From: Lycorma delicatula
Taxonomy: Eukaryota; Arthropoda; Insecta; Hemiptera; Fulgoridae
NCBI RefSeq assembly: GCF_047948215.1
Contig: NC_134465.1
Coordinates: forward strand, 45,966,946-46,030,945
Length of the DNA stretch: 64,000 nt
Reading direction: 5' to 3'
The notes below the pieces were generated by a model. The model was given only the letters and a program-made list of their open reading frames with translations. It did not search any database and was not told where the DNA came from. The position numbers were made by a program, and so were the translations under genes. Shown piece by piece: positions 54,945-64,000 of this stretch (the first letter of the stretch is position 1; each line of letters opens with the position of its first letter).

Positions 54945-56085
54945 TAAATAAAACTACAGAGTTGATCAAAGCCACATTAACAAACACCACCTCCAAAGTT
55001 AAATTCATGGGAGAACTCAGAGCCGTTTAAAATTAAAACAGGAGTAAGACAAGGAGATGGCTTATTACCGTTATTATTCAATTGCGTTTTTGAGAAGATA
55101 GTTAGAGAATGGAAAAAGGCGATTAACACCGAAGGCCTACATCTCGGAAAAAAATAAGAGAGTTGTTATAGACCGCTTAGCTTTTGCTGATGATATGGCG
55201 TTAATCACCGATACAATAAAACACGCGCAAGAACAAATAACAGAACTCCAAAGACAAGCAGCTAAGGTTGGTTTACAGATCTCCTTTGAGAAAACACAAT
55301 ATATTACAAACATCAAGAACGCGTCACAACATCTTAAAATAAATAGAAATAAAATAGCCAAAACTGACAGTTTTAAATACCTAGGAGAATGGATAACACA
55401 AAACAATAGTGAAAAAATAGCTCTAGAAAACAGATTACTCAAAACAGAAAAAGCATACCATATCACGAAGAATACCTACAGCAAGAAATCCCTTCCCTGG
55501 AACAACAAACTAAGATACTACCAAACGGTAGTTAGACCAGAAGTACTATATGCGGCAGAAACGTTGAAACTACATAAGTACAGGACGTAGAGAGAATAGA
55601 GAAAATAGAGAGAAGAATCTTACGGAAAATATTAGGCCCAAAAAACAACACAGGACTAGATTATAAACAAAGATCAAACCAAGAGCTATATTCCAAAATA
55701 GAAAAAATAACAGATGTAATCAGGAAAAGAAGACTGCAATTCTATGGACACATATACAGAATGGAGAATACCAGACTAACAAAATAGATCTTCACCCTAC
55801 TAAACACTCACAAGAACAAGATAACCTGGCTTAAAGAGATAGACAATGACCTAGTAAACAATTCAATAGACTCAGACATTTTAAAAGACAGAGCAACATT
55901 CAGAAAAACAAAACAGGAATTAAAGTTTCAGGAGAGGAAAAAACTCACTTGTAGAAGAGGGAAAAAATGGACTCAAGAAGACAAAGACACCACTCTAGAA
56001 AAATGAAAGAAGCATGGGCTAAAAAGTTGATTAAGCGTGCCCTCTAAATGGGCTATTCGAAAAGAAAAAAATAAATAAATAAAAG
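54945..56085 (+). mobile_element. Non-LTR retrotransposon, RT and C-terminal part, frameshifted
   Basis: Readable pieces: TTELIKATLTNTTSKVKFMG, KTGVRQGDGLLPLLFNCVFE, then RVVIDRLAFADDMALITD (catalytic FADD) leading into an open frame of 131 codons from 55195 with GLQISFEKTQ, FKYLGEWITQ and LRYYQTVVRPEVLYAAETL. After a stop come ILRKILGPKNNTGLDYKQRS, IRKRRLQFYGHIYRMENTRL, TWLKEIDNDL and a basic end, then aaataaataaataaaa. 5'-truncated LINE; clade not assigned. A more decayed relative is at 38070. Confidence 0.8.
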
Positions 56086-56554
56086 TGTTTAACAAAACGA
56101 TACTGATATCAAAAAAGGGAAGACACTACATTTCTATTATCAAAATCTGTTATTAATTTAGAAATTTGTTTAAAAAAATAAATGTTAAATATATGTAATA
56201 GATAATATATATACAATAATAGATAATAATCAATGTTTTTAAGTGATCCATATAATAAGCAAAAAATAGAAAAATTTGTTACAAAACTGTTACCGGCCCG
56301 ATTTCATTTATTAAACAACAAATAATCATAAGAATTGTATTATTTCTGAAAATGTGATATATATATTACATATAAATGAAACCTAAGAGTTTTATTTAAT
56401 ATGTTATTTTTTTAAACAAAATTCTAAATTAATAACAGATTTTCATAATAGAAATGTAGTGTCTTATGTTTATCGATATCAGTATCAATATGATAAAAAC
56501 AGTTTCATTCATATTACAGAAATTTTTGTTTTTTGAGCGGAAGAAATGATATCT

Positions 56555-56814
56555 TTCTTTTGCCTGTTTAGCCTCCGGTAATTACCTTTCAGATAATACT
56601 TCAGAGGATGATATGTATGATAGTAAATGAAGTTTAGTCTTGTACAGTTTCAGTTCGACCATTCTTGAGATATGTGGTTAATTGAAACCCAACCACCAAA
56701 GAACACCGGTATCCAAGTTCTAATATTCAAATCCGTGTAAAAATAACTGACTTTACTAAGACTTGAATGCTGGAACTCTCGATTTCCAAATCAGTTGATC
56801 TAGGAAGATGCATT
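56555..56814 (-). repeat. SINE-A copy, head truncated, 17-bp target duplication
   Basis: tcttttgcctgtttagcctcc to aaatcagttgatctaggaag in reverse, lacking the first bases of the head. Duplications cggaagaaatgatatct (56538-56554) and cggaagaaatgttatct (56815-56831) differ at one position. Confidence 0.9.
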
Positions 56815-56879
56815 CGGAAGAAATGTTATCTGCGAGACTCTTACCGTATGGTTCACAATTTCATTGTACTTCTAAATAC

Positions 56880-56999
56880 TTTACAATTTTAATTTTTAAA
56901 TGTATAGAGCAACTTTTTAATTTTTAAATGCCAGGTGAGTTAAATGGTATATGATATATTAAGAAGTTTCTGTAGGTACAATCTTTTTATTTAAATAAT
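56880..56999 (+). repeat. Interspersed repeat family I, copy 2
   Basis: Matches 53008-53120; LINE copy 3 is inserted at its right end within atttaaataat. Confidence 0.6.
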
Positions 57000-57909
57000 A
57001 AAAAGATTAAACTATCTTTTCCCTATCTCCGTTACGTTTTAATCTTTACATGGAACTAGCAGTTAATGATGTTAAAGAACAATTTAGATTCGGAGTAACT
57101 GTACAAGGTGAAAAGATAAAGATGCTACGATTTGCTGATGATATAGTAATTCTAGCCGAGAGTAAAAAGGATTTAAAAGAAACAATGAACGGCATAGATG
57201 AATTCCTACGCAAGAACTATCGCATGAAAATAAACAAGAACAAAACAAAAGTAATGAAATGTAGTAGAAATAACAAAGATAAACCACTGAATGTGAAAAT
57301 AGGAGGAGAAAAGATTATGGAGGTAGAAGAATTTTGTTATTTGGGAAGTAGAATTACTAAAGATGGACGAAGCAGGAGCGATATAAAATGCCGAATAGCA
57401 CAAGCGAAACGAGCCTTCAGTAAGAAATATAATTTGTTTACATCAAAAATTAATTTAAATGTCGGGAAAAGATTTTTGAAAGTATATGTTTGGAGTGTCG
57501 CTTTATATGGAAGTGAAACTTGGACGATCGGAGTATCTGAGAAGAAAAGATTAGAAGCTTTTGAAATGCGGTGCTATAGGAGAATGTTAAAAATCAGATT
57601 GGTGGATAAAGTGACAAATGAAGAGGTATTGCGGCAAATAGATGAAGAAAGAAGCGTTTGGAAAAATATAGTTAAAAGAAGAGACAGACTTATAGGCCAC
57701 ATACTAAGGCATCCTGGAATAGTCGCTTTAATATTGGAAGGACAGGTAGAAGGAAAAAATTGTGTAGGCAGGCCACGTTTGGAATATGTAAAACAAATTG
57801 TTAAGGATGTAGGATGTAGAGGGTATACTGAAATGAAACGACTAGCACTAGATAGGGAATATTGGAGAGCTGCATCAAACCAGTCAAATGACTGAAGACA
57901 AAAAAAAAG
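57000..57909 (+). mobile_element. RTE-like non-LTR retrotransposon, copy 3 (5'-truncated, ORF intact)
   Basis: Flanked by exact 11-bp duplications atttaaataat (56989-56999 and 57910-57920). The first ~20 bases after the left duplication do not match the other copies and may be filler added at the 5' junction. LINE sequence starts at about 57022 (ccctatctccgttacg). The stop of the ORF lies only a few bases before gaagacaaaaaaaaag, so the 3' UTR is nearly absent, as in copies 1 and 2. Confidence 0.92.
57050..57895 (+). CDS. RTE-like reverse transcriptase fragment, 281 residues, uninterrupted
   Basis: The longest clean reading frame of the window. It starts at an internal Met (MELAVNDVKEQFRFGVTVQG); the ancestral protein extends upstream with the RT palm and probably an endonuclease, both cut away here. 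FADD at residues 28-31 is the catalytic pair; then KINKNKTKVMKCSRN, EVEEFCYLGSRITKDGR, ALYGSETWTIGVSEKKRLEA (thumb region), RMLKIRLVDKVTNEEVLRQI, KRRDRLIGHILRHPGIVALI, GRPRLEYVKQIV and the end WRAASNQSND. No stop or shift in 282 codons suggests recent insertion. Alone it lacks palm motifs before FADD and cannot be active. No promoter seen. Confidence 0.9.
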   Translation: MELAVNDVKEQFRFGVTVQGEKIKMLRFADDIVILAESKKDLKETMNGIDEFLRKNYRMKINKNKTKVMKCSRNNKDKPLNVKIGGEKIMEVEEFCYLGSRITKDGRSRSDIKCRIAQAKRAFSKKYNLFTSKINLNVGKRFLKVYVWSVALYGSETWTIGVSEKKRLEAFEMRCYRRMLKIRLVDKVTNEEVLRQIDEERSVWKNIVKRRDRLIGHILRHPGIVALILEGQVEGKNCVGRPRLEYVKQIVKDVGCRGYTEMKRLALDREYWRAASNQSND

Positions 57910-58114
57910 ATTTAAATAATTATTATAATCCTAAAAAAAACCTAAAGGCCAAAATTCCAAAAAAAATCTCCACCAAAATTCAAAAATCTTCGACATATAC
58001 CACTAAAAAATTCATGGATAGCAAAAAATTCCTTTAACAGATTTATATAAGATCTCTCTTATATTGTTTTCCTCTTACAAGAGGAAAACAATTATTTTTG
58101 TACATACATATACG

Positions 58115-58250
58115 AATGGTAGCGTCACGGTCTTTCTTCTGTAAGTCCCGGGTTCGAATCCCGGTCAAACATGATATTTTTCATAAGCTATAAATTTCAA
58201 TTGCTAATGACCATAGCAGTTGATGCTCGTAAAATACAAAAAAAAAAAAC
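58115..58250 (+). repeat. SINE-C copy
   Basis: gaatggtagcgtcacggtct (A-box), gtcccgggttcgaatcccgg (B-box), catgatatttttcataagct, gctaatgaccatagcagttg atgctcg and poly(A). Confidence 0.75.
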
Positions 58251-58254
58251 AATA

Positions 58255-59090
58255 TTACGACTATTTAATCTGAAAAAGAGTATTTATAAGCTGATTCAAT
58301 ATTTTAATTAAATGATAATTTCTTTTTTGTATTTTATAACTATTTTGCAATCATAATAATGTAAAATTAATGATGAACTTAAGTCATATTTAAAAAAAAA
58401 ACATTATTAATAATTAGGTTAACATACGTGTCTCGTTTCTTTTGGTTTTATTCAAAACAATTTCCCTGTAGAATTTGAAGTGGTTTATTAAAAATGTATT
58501 AATAATTCATATTTATTGATTTATAAAATTCGTATTTTAATTAGATTATTTTTTATAATTTAAAAATTTCATGATTTATTATAGTAATAAATAAATTATA
58601 CACAGTATTTAATTACTGCAAAATGGTTTTCACGTGTGAGTGTAAGTTGTATATACACTCTTTGTTAATTTTTTACTGTTAAATGTTAACAAATACTTCC
58701 ACATCGATACGATCTATTTTTTCGTTACGAGGGAACCAAAAACCAAGCCCCCAGTGGGCTTCAATGTGGGGGATAATAATTTATATTTTTAATGAAATTG
58801 GTAGAATTTGATACATAATTTTAGAGCACATTAAAAAACAAAGAAATTGATGTAAAAAATTTAGTAACAACTATAACCAAAATGTAGGTCATTTAATATT
58901 TTTTCAAAAGTATCCTTAAATAACTACTCAAGATTTTTTTATTAAAAAAAAAATAAAAATAAAAATAAAATTCAACAAATGTTCCAAATTCAAAAATATC
59001 AATTTTTTATGTGACTTATTTTTGGAGTGTATTATAGGTCAATTTTTAAATTAGTTGTAAAAAGTATTAAACGGCCACCATTGTTTTTTT
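58255..59090. other. AT-rich sequence, nothing recognised
   Basis: No frame or shared repeat seen. Confidence 0.5.
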
Positions 59091-59092
59091 TT

Positions 59093-59222
59093 ACCTCCGG
59101 GACCATCGTTAGGTATTGCTTCAGAGGTATTGCGTGAAAATGTCATGCCTGACCAGGACTCAAACCCGGGACCTCCGGATGAAAGGCCGAGATGCTATCA
59201 CTCACGCCACAGAGGCCGGCTT
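59093..59222 (-). repeat. SINE-B copy
   Basis: cctccgggaccatcgttagg (tail), gactcaaacccgggacctcc ggatgaaaggccgag (B-box to anticodon arm, reverse) and cacgccacagaggccggc. Confidence 0.8.
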
Positions 59223-59333
59223 GTTAAGACTGATTTATCCCAATGCTACTTAGGACAATATTTATTGTTTTACAAGGCCCTTTAAAAGTATATGTCACAA
59301 ACTTACCCTTTCCATTTAAAATTTTTAACTTCC

Positions 59334-59517
59334 CCTCATCGGAGCCCCTTTAGAGCTAAGGTTATGATGGGCTCATACTGAAAAGTAGATTTTATATATA
59401 TAAAATCTTAATATACAGTTTAAAATAAATACTAATTTTTAGATTTCATAAATATAAAATCTACTTTACAGTATGAGCCCATCAAAACCCAAGCCCTAAA
59501 GGGACTCCGATGAGAGG
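59334..59517. repeat. MITE-like element with ~60-bp inverted ends
   Basis: cctcatcggagcccctttag ... tgatgggctcatactg..aagtagatttta (59334-59393) pairs with taaaatctacttt..cagtatgagcccatca ... ctccgatgagagg (59456-59517). The core is AT-rich. Non-coding. Confidence 0.85.
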
Positions 59518-60108
59518 AATTTCAAGTTATGGCACAAAATTGATGTAATTTTGTGTCATAATTATTAGGTCTATTATTGTGAGAAAATTATTAATTAATA
59601 TGATACTAATTGACAATACTAGAATTAACAAAAAAACAATTAATATTTAATCGAATAGAACGTTAAGTGGAGCACTTGAAAACAGACACTAAATTACAAA
59701 TCAATTTTCTGCCGTAACTCGGCTATTTGTTAATCCATCTAAAAAAATAAATATCACTTTGTTCAAAATAAAAGGCTTAATATTTTAGCAAAACATATAT
59801 TTTGATAAAATTTATATTTATGAAGCTATAACGGATTGAAAAATAAACATGGCCGCCATTTTTTTAATTTTTGAAGGTATTTAAGTTTTGATTTTTTGCT
59901 AATTTTAAAATTTATTACATACAAAGACGCTAACAGAATATTAATGTGATTCCTTTATCCGAACTTGAGATATAAAGTTTTATATAAAAATAACAAAATG
60001 GCGGACAAGAGGAAAATGAAGAAGAATGCCATTTTTCCTAAGAATTTTTTGTTAGATTTACAAAGATCCGAAAAGTATAACCAGCTCACCATTTAAAAAA
60101 ACACTCTG
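59518..60108 (+). repeat. Single arm related to the 31-kb foldback
   Basis: Matches the right arm and part of the spacer of 30907-31920: ttattaggtctattattgtg, acaatactagaatta, cattaagtggag-like text, atggccgccattttt, cttgagatataaa and aaaatggcggac, ending near cactctgaatatata. The left arm is missing; the MITE sits in its place. Confidence 0.8.
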
Positions 60109-60144
60109 AATATATATATATAATTTTTTTAAAAATAGTCTCAT

Positions 60145-60640
60145 ACAGAGTGTATCACACAAAGTTCTCCCGGGACTTTCATGATCTATTCTACTCGTGA
60201 AAATAATGGAAAAAGTTCATATAAACACATGTCTTAAAATGTTTCGTTTGCAAGTTACAGGTAATGAAAGATTTCGCTTGGATTTCAGCTACCCCGGTGA
60301 AATGATCTAGTGAAATTTTTAGGGTATTAATCAAGGAGCACAATTATTGAAACCTAATGGATTTGAACCTGAAAAATCGAATAAAAAAGGTCCCAGAACC
60401 GTATCTGCAGTAATTTTTGAGAAATTTGGGATGAAAACCAATAAATTGAGCTAAAAAAAAAATTGTTTTTTATATTTGACGAACAATAACTTTGTTAAAT
60501 GGATACTAACAAATAAAACATTTAAACAAAACTTATAGAGAATTTGATTTTGAACAAAGTGGTGTAAGATAAGTTGAATAAAAACACGAAATTTAAAAAA
60601 ATTCGAATTTTATTTAGAAACAGTACATTACTGAATTTGT
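60145..60640 (+). repeat. Mariner-like terminal fragment (family F), copy 3
   Basis: Starts acagagtgtatcacacaaag ttctcccgggactttc and parallels 4212-4715 to tggtgtaagataagttgaat. Confidence 0.65.
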
Positions 60641-61205
60641 AAAAAAAAGTACGTATTTAATGTAAATAAAAATCAAATTCTTTTTTAATGATGTGAAAAT
60701 CTGTAAAAAATTTACTGATAAAAACTGTTGTTAAAAAATTAAAAAAAAAAAAACTGGAAATTTACAACAATTGTAGGGATAAAAATTCCTTATATAATTA
60801 TTTTCTTATTAATGACAGAAATACAATAAATTATTTGAAAAATTACTATTTCAAAATTGGCAATAAAATAACAAAAGCTGATCAACAATGCGCAATACTG
60901 TATTAGTGTATAAATTATTCTGTAAAGTACATTAAGTATATCGGGTACTGTGAACTTTGCTGTCATTAGTTTTCTGTGAATTTTAGTTTGAACGTGATCG
61001 GTTTGCTATTGAATTATAATAACGATAATAATTAATACTTTTTCAGAACACCGTCAAAATGTTTGATTTCTAAATTTAATTTTTATTTTTAAACTTATTA
61101 ACCCTTAAAAGTCAGTTCGGTGCAAATTTGAACCATCAAAGAATTAAAACTTGAGTTATAATATTATAGATATTAAAGTCTATTAAGTCAGATATTAAAG
61201 TTATA
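60640..61205. other. AT-rich sequence, nothing recognised
   Basis: No frame or shared repeat seen before the (AT)n run at 61206-61226. Confidence 0.5.
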
Positions 61206-61231
61206 ATATATATATATATATATATATGTAT

Positions 61232-61961
61232 ACAGTCAATTTCTGCGTGAGGGAATGTTATGGATTCGTTATTTTTCATAGTTGAAGCACGGTTTCATTT
61301 GGATGGCTACGTAAACAGCCAAAACAGTAGAATTTGGAGTGCTGAAAATCCGCACGTTTATCACGAAAAACAATTACACCCGCAGAAGTTGGGCGTGTGG
61401 TGCGCGATATCGCGGAAGAAAATAATCGATCCTATTTTTTTCGAGTACACCATTAATGCAGAACGATATCAGGTATTTTATTTCAGTTCATTGCACGCAC
61501 TCTTGGAAGAGGAAGACAGACACTGCTGGCTACAACATGACGGTGCGACATCGCACTACGCAGGTTCAACTTCTGATTTCATTGAGGAATTCTTTGGTGA
61601 TTGTGTTATCGGTCGAGGCTTGCGGCCACCAAGATCTCCAGATTTGACTGCGGCGGATTTTTTTCTACGGGGTTACCTCAAAGAAAAAGCCTACAGCGAC
61701 AAACCACGAACACTTGAAAGTCAATATTGAACAAGCTGTATTAAATATCCAGCCACAAACTTTGAAAAAAGTTGTAAGAAACGCTGTAAAAAGAATTGAA
61801 GCTTGTATTCAAGAAGATAGCGGCCACTTCCGACATTTACTCTAAATGTAAGGTAATGGATGATAATAATAAAAATTACATTTATATTTACACATGCCTT
61901 TTTATTATTTCAATACCTACCACTATAAGGTTGGGTTGCGTTTTATATGGGACACCCTGTA
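61232..61961 (+). mobile_element. Mariner-like transposon, 3' half (copy of the 49.5-kb element)
   Basis: 5'-truncated copy from tcaatttctgcgtgagggaa to the terminal repeat aaggttgggttgcgttttatatgggacaccctgta-type end (61927-61961). A 156-codon frame (61260-61730) is open: MDSLFFIVEARFHLDGYVNS, where the first catalytic Asp of FTDEA is Val, then LGVWCAISRKKIIDP, CWLQHDGATSHYAG (second Asp kept) and PPRSPDLTAADFFLRGYLKE (third Asp kept). A deletion of about ten bases in cacttgaa..agtcaat ends the frame early; the C-terminal part follows in another frame. Confidence 0.9.
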
Positions 61962-61974
61962 CTAAACAAAAAAT

Positions 61975-62245
61975 ATTTTTTTAAATACTGCAAATGCCTA
62001 TAAATACTTATTCGAAAAGATTGTTATAAAAACTGCGCCACTCTTTTATTTAACTAAATATTTTCATTACTTTTAATTTTAAAATTTAATAATTATTACA
62101 TTTATTTATTAGATATTTATATAATTTATTTTTTACTTTTCAGTGCATTTTTATATTTGTTAATATATTTTTTTGTTTAAAATTCTCAATTTGATTTAAT
62201 TCTTATTTTTTACTTTTTATAGGGTTTTTCTAATTTTTTCCCTTT
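61975..62245 (+). repeat. Interspersed repeat family H, copy
   Basis: aaatactgcaaatgcctata, ttataaaaactgcgccactc, cttttcagtgcatttttata and gggtttttctaattt, as in 20812 and 37868. Confidence 0.8.
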
Positions 62246-62371
62246 TTTATTATATAGCTATGCTGCTACAACGGCAGTACAATTATAACCGAAAAAAAAA
62301 TTGTATTTCCCCTAAACTTAGGTACAATTTTTTTTTAAATTAAAAAAAATATGTATTCCATTATATCTATT

Positions 62372-62372
<1 letters not shown>

Positions 62373-62411
<39 letters not shown>

Positions 62412-62521
62412 TTTATTAGAGTAATGTGGAAAATTATATGATCTATCCAGAAGGTCAGACATATGCAATTAATTAAAAAAATTATGAAAGTCACCATTTA
62501 CATAAAACTGCTTTAAGTCAT

Positions 62522-62568
<47 letters not shown>
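62373..62568. repeat. Two (AT)n microsatellites
   Basis: AT runs at about 62373-62406 and 62525-62568, the second continuing into a short (GT)n. Confidence 0.9.
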
Positions 62569-62569
<1 letters not shown>

Positions 62570-62571
<2 letters not shown>

Positions 62572-63065
62572 AGTGTGTGTGTGTTTTACACGTGTGAATT
62601 GTATGCAATTAGCACAAGGATATATCAAGATAGGTTTGTCCTCATTAATACATAGATACACATATCTCTAAATTGGATGGCTTAAGATAATGAGCATGCG
62701 TTAATTTTATATTCGTTTATTAATTATCTATATGAGATATAATTAATTTTTTTATGTATACTCATCAATTAGATAAAATTGATAAGTTAACTGTTATTGG
62801 ATGCAACAGGAGAGGTTAAAATGCAATTAAATAATAATTAATTTATAAGCATTTCAATACTTTACGTAAAATTGTTTCATTAATCCATTTAATTTTTGCC
62901 AATTTAGATAAAATGGAAATGGAAAAACGTTTATAATTAATAAATTTTCCATGCTGAACTTCGCCTATCTCCGTGGTGTAACTGTATCGTACAAAATTCC
63001 ATTTCTATTTCCCACGCTATAAGATTCAAGCTTATGTGGCGTAATCATAAAAAAAATCTCTTTCG
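62570..63065. other. AT-rich sequence, nothing recognised
   Basis: No frame or shared repeat seen. Confidence 0.5.
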
Positions 63066-63067
63066 GC

Positions 63068-63813
63068 ACGCCGGATGGCGGAGGTAGATTTCACCGGTGC
63101 TAAACAGGGGATAAAAAAGATTTCCACCTTAAAGTTAAGAAAAACTTTAAATTTACCAAATACGAAAATGGTTGCATGTGAAAAAAAGTTTCACATGTTT
63201 GGTATACAAGTCCATCTTCTTACAATTCCAGCAACATTTTGGTCATACCTTGCCGTACGGGCTGATGATATCAAAAATTGTTACAGACAAACGTTTTAGG
63301 TAATGTTTATAGGACTAACGACCACTTTAAACAGATTCGATACTGTACCTATTACAGGAGGTATGATTTTTTTTTCTTCGAAACCCCATTTTTTCCACCT
63401 CCTGGGCCAATGATTGGTGATATCAAAAGAATTTACTTAAATAAGTTTTAGGCACTTATCCAAAGAATAGTAGGAACTTTAAACTAATTCGATATTTTAC
63501 TTAATAAGAAAGTTATAGCGATATTTTTTTTTTCAAAAAGTCCTTCCATTTTCACCCCATGGTTCGATTTTGTCTATTAACGAATTTGACCGGGATTTTG
63601 GGTCGTTATATTTTATGTATCAATTTGAAAGTGATTGACGCAAAATTACCACAGTTATCGTGTTCACAAGAAAGTGTAAATGTATATAAAAACTTTTGAA
63701 CTGACGGTGGTTTTGGGGTCTGGGGGATGTGAAACGCGAAGACATGTCGAATTTTTCCGGAAGTCGAATCATGGTACCAATTATAATAGGTAGATTTCTT
63801 ATGAAATCTACCT
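63068..63813 (-). repeat. Interspersed repeat family G, long reverse copy, ending in a perfect hairpin
   Basis: Reverse counterpart of 19320-20070. It ends with aggtagatttc-ttat-gaaatctacct (63788-63813), an exact 11-bp stem with a 4-base loop; the other copies retain only one side. The frame at 63075-63299 is not conserved in the sister copy, so it is not taken as a gene. Confidence 0.8.
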
Positions 63814-63829
63814 AAAATCAGCTGTTAAC

Positions 63830-64000
63830 GGTTTATACTTGACTGGCTATATATAAGGTAAGATGTGATCAACTGTGAGAAGAGGTCAGGTGTGATCAAT
63901 TACGTCACGGAGAAGATCTGTCGTTCCTTCTTTGATTTTGACGAGTGGTCAATCCTGGATTGGGGGTGGGTCTTAATTTTAAGACTCTAAGTATCCTGTA
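63830..64000. promoter_or_regulatory. Possible promoter-like edge sequence
   Basis: A ggctatatataagg TATA-like motif (about 63844-63857) is followed by two gtgatcaa words and attacgtcacgg, a CRE-like site, in a stretch richer in G and C. It leaves the window at 64000, so no gene can be tied to it. Chance is a real alternative. Confidence 0.2.

Noticed and set aside
63075..63299. 74-codon frame
   Set aside because: Within repeat family G and not conserved in the copy at 19320-20070.

Overview
The window looks like intergenic or intronic DNA from an insect, possibly a hemipteran; that order-level guess is weak. It is strongly AT-rich and full of (AT)n, (GT)n and (GA)n microsatellites. Everything recognisable is eukaryotic transposable-element material: mariner/Tc1-type transposases, hAT and Mutator-like remnants, non-LTR retrotransposons (an RTE-like family, jockey, and others with a C-terminal CCHC motif), tRNA-derived SINEs, foldback elements and several unclassified interspersed families. 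I found no intact host gene, no rRNA, no functional tRNA and no CRISPR array.

Layout. 0.5-2.5 kb: an interspersed repeat (Rep-A) split by an RTE-like LINE with an 11-bp target duplication. 2.8-6.7 kb: a foldback element, mariner-like termini, a SINE and a broken hAT (ZMYM1-like) transposase. 7.6-13.3 kb: three copies of a repeat with internal ~118-bp tandem units, LINE 3' ends, a GC-richer island. 13.6-19.1 kb: a non-autonomous hAT element, two dead mariner-like transposases (one split by a SINE) and an inverted pair of LINE 3' ends. 19.3-26 kb: mixed repeats, a mariner and a jockey fragment. 27-29 kb: Rep-A and two copies of a Mutator-like (MULE) gene end, one split by a SINE. 30.9-33 kb: a ~1-kb foldback and LINE copy 2. 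34.8-40.5 kb: a mariner, inverted repeats and LINE fragments. 42-44 kb: a tandem Rep-A duplication. 45.7-50.8 kb: three neighbouring mariner-like elements carrying nested SINEs and a hAT. 53-62 kb: a retroposon, two LINEs and a second copy of the 49.5-kb mariner. 63-64 kb: another repeat and a slightly GC-richer edge.

Most notable observation. Two hAT elements 34 kb apart (13569-14369 and 48000-48917) carry at the same internal place a short segment that reads as the first coding exon of amphiphysin (BAR-domain protein). It is followed by what looks like a decayed splice donor and preceded by a TTTTTTCAG|T sequence. This suggests capture of a host exon by a hAT transposon. Almost all reading frames in the window are broken. 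The longest clean one is the 281-residue RTE-like reverse-transcriptase fragment at 57050-57895, which is 5' truncated and so not autonomous. Nested insertions with target-site duplications let relative ages be read: mariner and hAT bodies are older, SINEs and RTE-like LINEs younger.
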